A stretch of DNA of 64,000 bases from the NCBI GenBank assembly GCA_964397425.1, contig CAYNID010000001.1:62001-126000 (forward strand), written 5' to 3'. Shown here piece after piece: positions 61,187 through 64,000 of the stretch. This DNA comes from Hallerella sp964397425. GTDB taxonomy: Bacteria; Fibrobacterota; Fibrobacteria; Fibrobacterales; Fibrobacteraceae. The notes under the pieces are model-generated. The model was not told the DNA's origin, searched no databases, and was given only the letters and a program-made list of their open reading frames with translations. The first letter of the stretch is position 1, and every line of letters begins with the position of its first letter. The position numbers and the translations under genes are program-made.

Positions 61187-64000
61187 ATGAAAAAGACGAA
61201 GAACGTGAAACGCGCTTGGCTGGCGAAGCTGGTTCTGGGCTTTGCTTTGTTGTCGGGGGCTGGGCAGGCGTGGGGCGCATGTGCGGGAACCGCCTATGTT
61301 GCCGTGCCATCGGATTGGGCGGATCTTTTTGTTTATTATGGAAATACCGAAAATGAAATAAATTTGGCCAGTTGTAAACAGAGTAACGGATTCTGTAAAA
61401 TAGAATTGGCGAAATTATCGGGAAACAACGATTCTTCTTTTGTTGTTTATACGACGAACGCCCAATTTTCAAACATTGACTATCCGGGATTGTGGGGAAT
61501 CAATGGGACCGTTTACAACGCCAACTTTAGCGGACGACCCAGTGCGACGGATTTGATATGCCCAGGGGATGGAAACGTCGTTTATATTTCTGAAGATGCC
61601 GCTGCGCCGGGAACGACGTATCAATCTGCAGAACCGCCCAACGCCAAGTATTTTTACTTCGTTCCTCCCGACGATCCATCGTGGAACAGTTCCGTGCCCA
61701 TGCTGAGCGTGGATGGCGGGGTCACGGGTGTGGCGATGAAAACGGATGCGACCCGCTGCGGTTGGTTTTATTATGTGTGGTTTAACGAAGAAATTCCCAA
61801 TTCGATTGTTGTTTTCCGGGATTCCGATACAGACCGCGAAGAACTGATCGGTTGGGATGGTTACGATGGTGCCGGCGTCAATCCGGCGGGGATTCCCATG
61901 AATGACGTGTTCACTTCGTTTGATGCGAGCACGCTGTATTTTGTGCCCGATGCCAGCATGTGGCCAGAGACGATGACAGATGCGGATAAGGGATTTTCCA
62001 TCGCGGATCCGATGGTGAGCGGTTCTTGTGAATATAAACTCGCTGCGATTATTTATGACTCGGACGCTTCTTTGCACCCGGCTTTCAGCTGCTATGCCAC
62101 AGGGGGTGAAGGTTGCCAATATGGAGCGCAGGGAGTGTCGGCTCCTCAAGCGCAGGCTGCGGTACAAGCTTGTGTCGGCGTTACGACGGGAATCGTTCAA
62201 GACACTCTCGGTGTCGATAAAAAACCGCTGTTAAAAACGGCGGCAATGGGCGGTAATGGCGAAAAGTGCTTTATCAATCAGGCGCTTTTTGATCAATTGT
62301 TCCGCCCGACAGTGAATGTGAACGAAATGAGCTGCTTTGACCTGACGTTCAGCCGCAATGCGTCTGGCAAGTGGGAATTCGATTCCGACAATTATACAAG
62401 CCCCGGAATTACCGTTAAAGGCGGATTTTATCCGGTTGAAGCGACAACGGATGCGAATATTTTGACGGAATACGGCTCTACTCCGGTTCCGGCGGCGCGG
62501 AAAAAGAGAATGGCGGAAGGCCCCGTTTTTTATGGGCCGAAACTTCGTGAAGTGGATGCCGTAGAAGGCGTCCCCGCCATTGACCTGTTCTGCAACGGCG
62601 GCGGTTGGACTGGCGGCGTGGATTGCGAAACGCTCTTTGCGGATGGTGATGGAACGGATGCGGTGTTCAAGACTGTTTATGGAGCGAGTGCTTGTGGCTT
62701 TGGCTGGTCTTGTCCCGATCAAGCGCCTACCGGTTGGCCTTTGTTTGTGTCAGGGACGGAGAAGGTGGCGACGACAGGTGGGGATTCTAGATGGACTTCT
62801 AAAGAGAATGCTACGGGAACGGGTGGACGTAACCAGCAATTCTGCTTTGAAAGCCATGCGCAATTTGTTTACAAACCGGGACTGCGCTTCAACTTCCGCG
62901 GAGATGATGACATTTGGGTCTTTATCGGTGGAAAGCTTGCTGTGGACTTGGGAGGCACGCACTTGGCGGCTCCGGCGTATGCCGTTCTCGATAAGCTGAC
63001 CGATAAAAACGGCAATCCGTTTGTGGAAGGTGAAACCTACGACCTCGATATCTTCTTCTGTGACCGCAGAACGACGATGAGTAACGTCCGTATCAATACG
63101 AACATGTATATCCAGCAGTCGAATGGAATTGAATATCCCAAGGATACGACTTATGTCGGTGAAGGTACGGCATTCCAAATCTGCTATACGGAAACGGGTT
63201 CCGGCGACTGCGCGGCTGCCCTTTCCGGAGCTTCTGCCACTGAAAAACAGCGTTATTGCAGCGAAGCGGAGATGACTGCTGCCGGAGTCGCTTTGCATTA
63301 CGCTTTGTATAAAGGAAATTCGCCTTACACGACCGCATCGGGTGAAGTTTACGATGAAGCCTGGTTCGACGCCCAACACGCTGCCGGAAAAACAACATTC
63401 TTCGGCGCGCTCGATCTTTCCAACTGGTATCGTCCGGTGGTGAACAAGGCTCTTGTTTCCGGGCTTCCGTCCGGATCATACCGGATTGTTGCCAGCATCA
63501 ACGGCAAAACGCAGGTGATTTCGACAGTTCGCGTCGCCGGTAGTTTGGATGTCTTGACGGCGAACGGCAAGGATACGACGGGTCATGTTTACAAAGTCGT
63601 AACCACAGCCATGGCGGGAGTCCGCGTTCCCGTGTATGTCGGCGCCATTGGCGAAGCGTTGGATGATGGCAATCTGGATGTGGACCTTGAAAGCGCCGTT
63701 GGCGAAGCTTACACGGTGAATTTCTCGGATGGACTTCTGGTCTTTGCCGATTCGAATGGAACGACTCCGCTGACCAATGTCGACCGCCTTGAAGTCGGCG
63801 CGCGCGGCGTGGATACGGTTTGGGCGACGATTCCGCTTTCGGCGATGAATGCGACATCGATGACCGCCACGATTTCGGTGCGCAAAGCCACGCTCACGCT
63901 GACGTTTACGTTGCCGGCAATCGCCTTTGTCGATTCGACGTATTCCACGCAATTGAAAGGTTACGGTAACTGGGATATCAGTTCGGACAGCATTCTTTAC
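61187..64000 (+). CDS. Fibro-slime domain surface protein, partial (C-terminus beyond right edge)
   Basis: The frame is open for 938 codons from ATG 61187 to the window end. Signal peptide of about 30 residues (GAGQAWGAC). A Cys-rich N-terminal part leads to the fibro-slime domain, about residues 445-645: FCNGGGWTGGVDC, LRFNFRGDDDIWVFIGGKLA, VDLGGTH, then YDLDIFFCDRRTTMSNVRI. Beyond 650 are Ig-like modules. Fibro-slime proteins are known in Fibrobacter as outer-membrane and cell-surface components linked to adhesion to cellulose. GGAG lies 6 nt before the ATG. The real protein is probably much longer. It is the first gene after the heptamer array. Confidence 0.92.
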   Translation, partial: MKKTKNVKRAWLAKLVLGFALLSGAGQAWGACAGTAYVAVPSDWADLFVYYGNTENEINLASCKQSNGFCKIELAKLSGNNDSSFVVYTTNAQFSNIDYPGLWGINGTVYNANFSGRPSATDLICPGDGNVVYISEDAAAPGTTYQSAEPPNAKYFYFVPPDDPSWNSSVPMLSVDGGVTGVAMKTDATRCGWFYYVWFNEEIPNSIVVFRDSDTDREELIGWDGYDGAGVNPAGIPMNDVFTSFDASTLYFVPDASMWPETMTDADKGFSIADPMVSGSCEYKLAAIIYDSDASLHPAFSCYATGGEGCQYGAQGVSAPQAQAAVQACVGVTTGIVQDTLGVDKKPLLKTAAMGGNGEKCFINQALFDQLFRPTVNVNEMSCFDLTFSRNASGKWEFDSDNYTSPGITVKGGFYPVEATTDANILTEYGSTPVPAARKKRMAEGPVFYGPKLREVDAVEGVPAIDLFCNGGGWTGGVDCETLFADGDGTDAVFKTVYGASACGFGWSCPDQAPTGWPLFVSGTEKVATTGGDSRWTSKENATGTGGRNQQFCFESHAQFVYKPGLRFNFRGDDDIWVFIGGKLAVDLGGTHLAAPAYAVLDKLTDKNGNPFVEGETYDLDIFFCDRRTTMSNVRINTNMYIQQSNGIEYPKDTTYVGEGTAFQICYTETGSGDCAAALSGASATEKQRYCSEAEMTAAGVALHYALYKGNSPYTTASGEVYDEAWFDAQHAAGKTTFFGALDLSNWYRPVVNKALVSGLPSGSYRIVASINGKTQVISTVRVAGSLDVLTANGKDTTGHVYKVVTTAMAGVRVPVYVGAIGEALDDGNLDVDLESAVGEAYTVNFSDGLLVFADSNGTTPLTNVDRLEVGARGVDTVWATIPLSAMNATSMTATISVRKATLTLTFTLPAIAFVDSTYSTQLKGYGNWDISSDSILY

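Overview
The window looks like a chromosomal segment from a member of the Fibrobacteraceae (Fibrobacter or a close relative). The evidence is family-specific: a lipoprotein carrying the Fibrobacter major paralogous (FISUMP) domain at 31.8-32.7 kb, a fibro-slime protein running off the right edge, secreted GH44 and GH74 hemicellulases with sorting-domain-like C-termini, several short serine-run lipoproteins, and a dense Gram-negative layout with many 4-nt overlaps. I see no phage, insertion sequence or CRISPR array. Base composition looks uniform by eye, with nothing clearly foreign.

Layout. 1-2190: most of a RecD2-type helicase (minus, cut by the left edge). 2.3-4.0 kb: a membrane phosphoglycerol-transferase/sulfatase-fold protein. 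4.3-11.7 kb (minus): GH74, then GH44 followed after 15 nt by two Opp/Yej-type ABC permeases and one ATPase. 12-14.9 kb: a 31-aa basic ribosomal protein, rplM-rpsI with promoter, leader and terminators, folE and a barrel protein. 15-21 kb: glutamate synthase large subunit and a NifA-like sigma-54 activator. 21.1-24.3 kb (minus): a lipoprotein plus outer-membrane barrel pair. 24.5-30.3 kb: the classic rpsB-tsf-pyrH-frr-uppS-cdsA-dxr operon behind a strongly structured leader. 30.3-34.4 kb: nnrD, ispD, the FISUMP lipoprotein, an oxidoreductase and a prepilin peptidase. 34.5-41.3 kb: a 1767-aa Ig-repeat surface lipoprotein with a coupled partner, a phosphopantetheinyl transferase and a small lipoprotein. 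41.36 kb: tRNA-Val(GAC) with its own promoter and terminator. 41.5-45.0 kb (minus): a tightly coupled four-gene unit of unknown role. 45.1-49.1 kb (minus): a barrel gene, uvrC and dinB. 49.4-53.6 kb: an inositol-monophosphatase family enzyme, an NSS symporter, a LytTR regulator and a GGDEF protein. 53.6-56.8 kb (minus): LolA-like, propeller-FlgD-Ig and PorV-like genes. 56.9-60.5 kb: a barrel protein, an OpgC-like membrane protein and a PEGA protein. 60.6-61.0 kb: a phased 7-nt repeat array, then the fibro-slime gene.

How it fits together. The window mixes housekeeping operons with cell-envelope and plant-polymer functions. The GH44 and GH74 enzymes should attack beta-glucan or xyloglucan outside the cell. 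Their C-termini and the PorV-like operon fit type IX secretion, which Fibrobacter is known to use, and the fibro-slime protein fits adhesion to the substrate. Dxr and IspD (isoprenoid precursors) lie near UppS (polyprenyl carrier).

The observations I rate highest are: the phased heptamer array with its conserved 29-nt spacer; an rpsI gene with no ATG/GTG/TTG start but an ATT behind a perfect Shine-Dalgarno; the GH44-ABC transporter transcription unit with an 18-bp palindrome on the GH44 stop codon; and the four-gene envelope unit at 41.5-45.0 kb.
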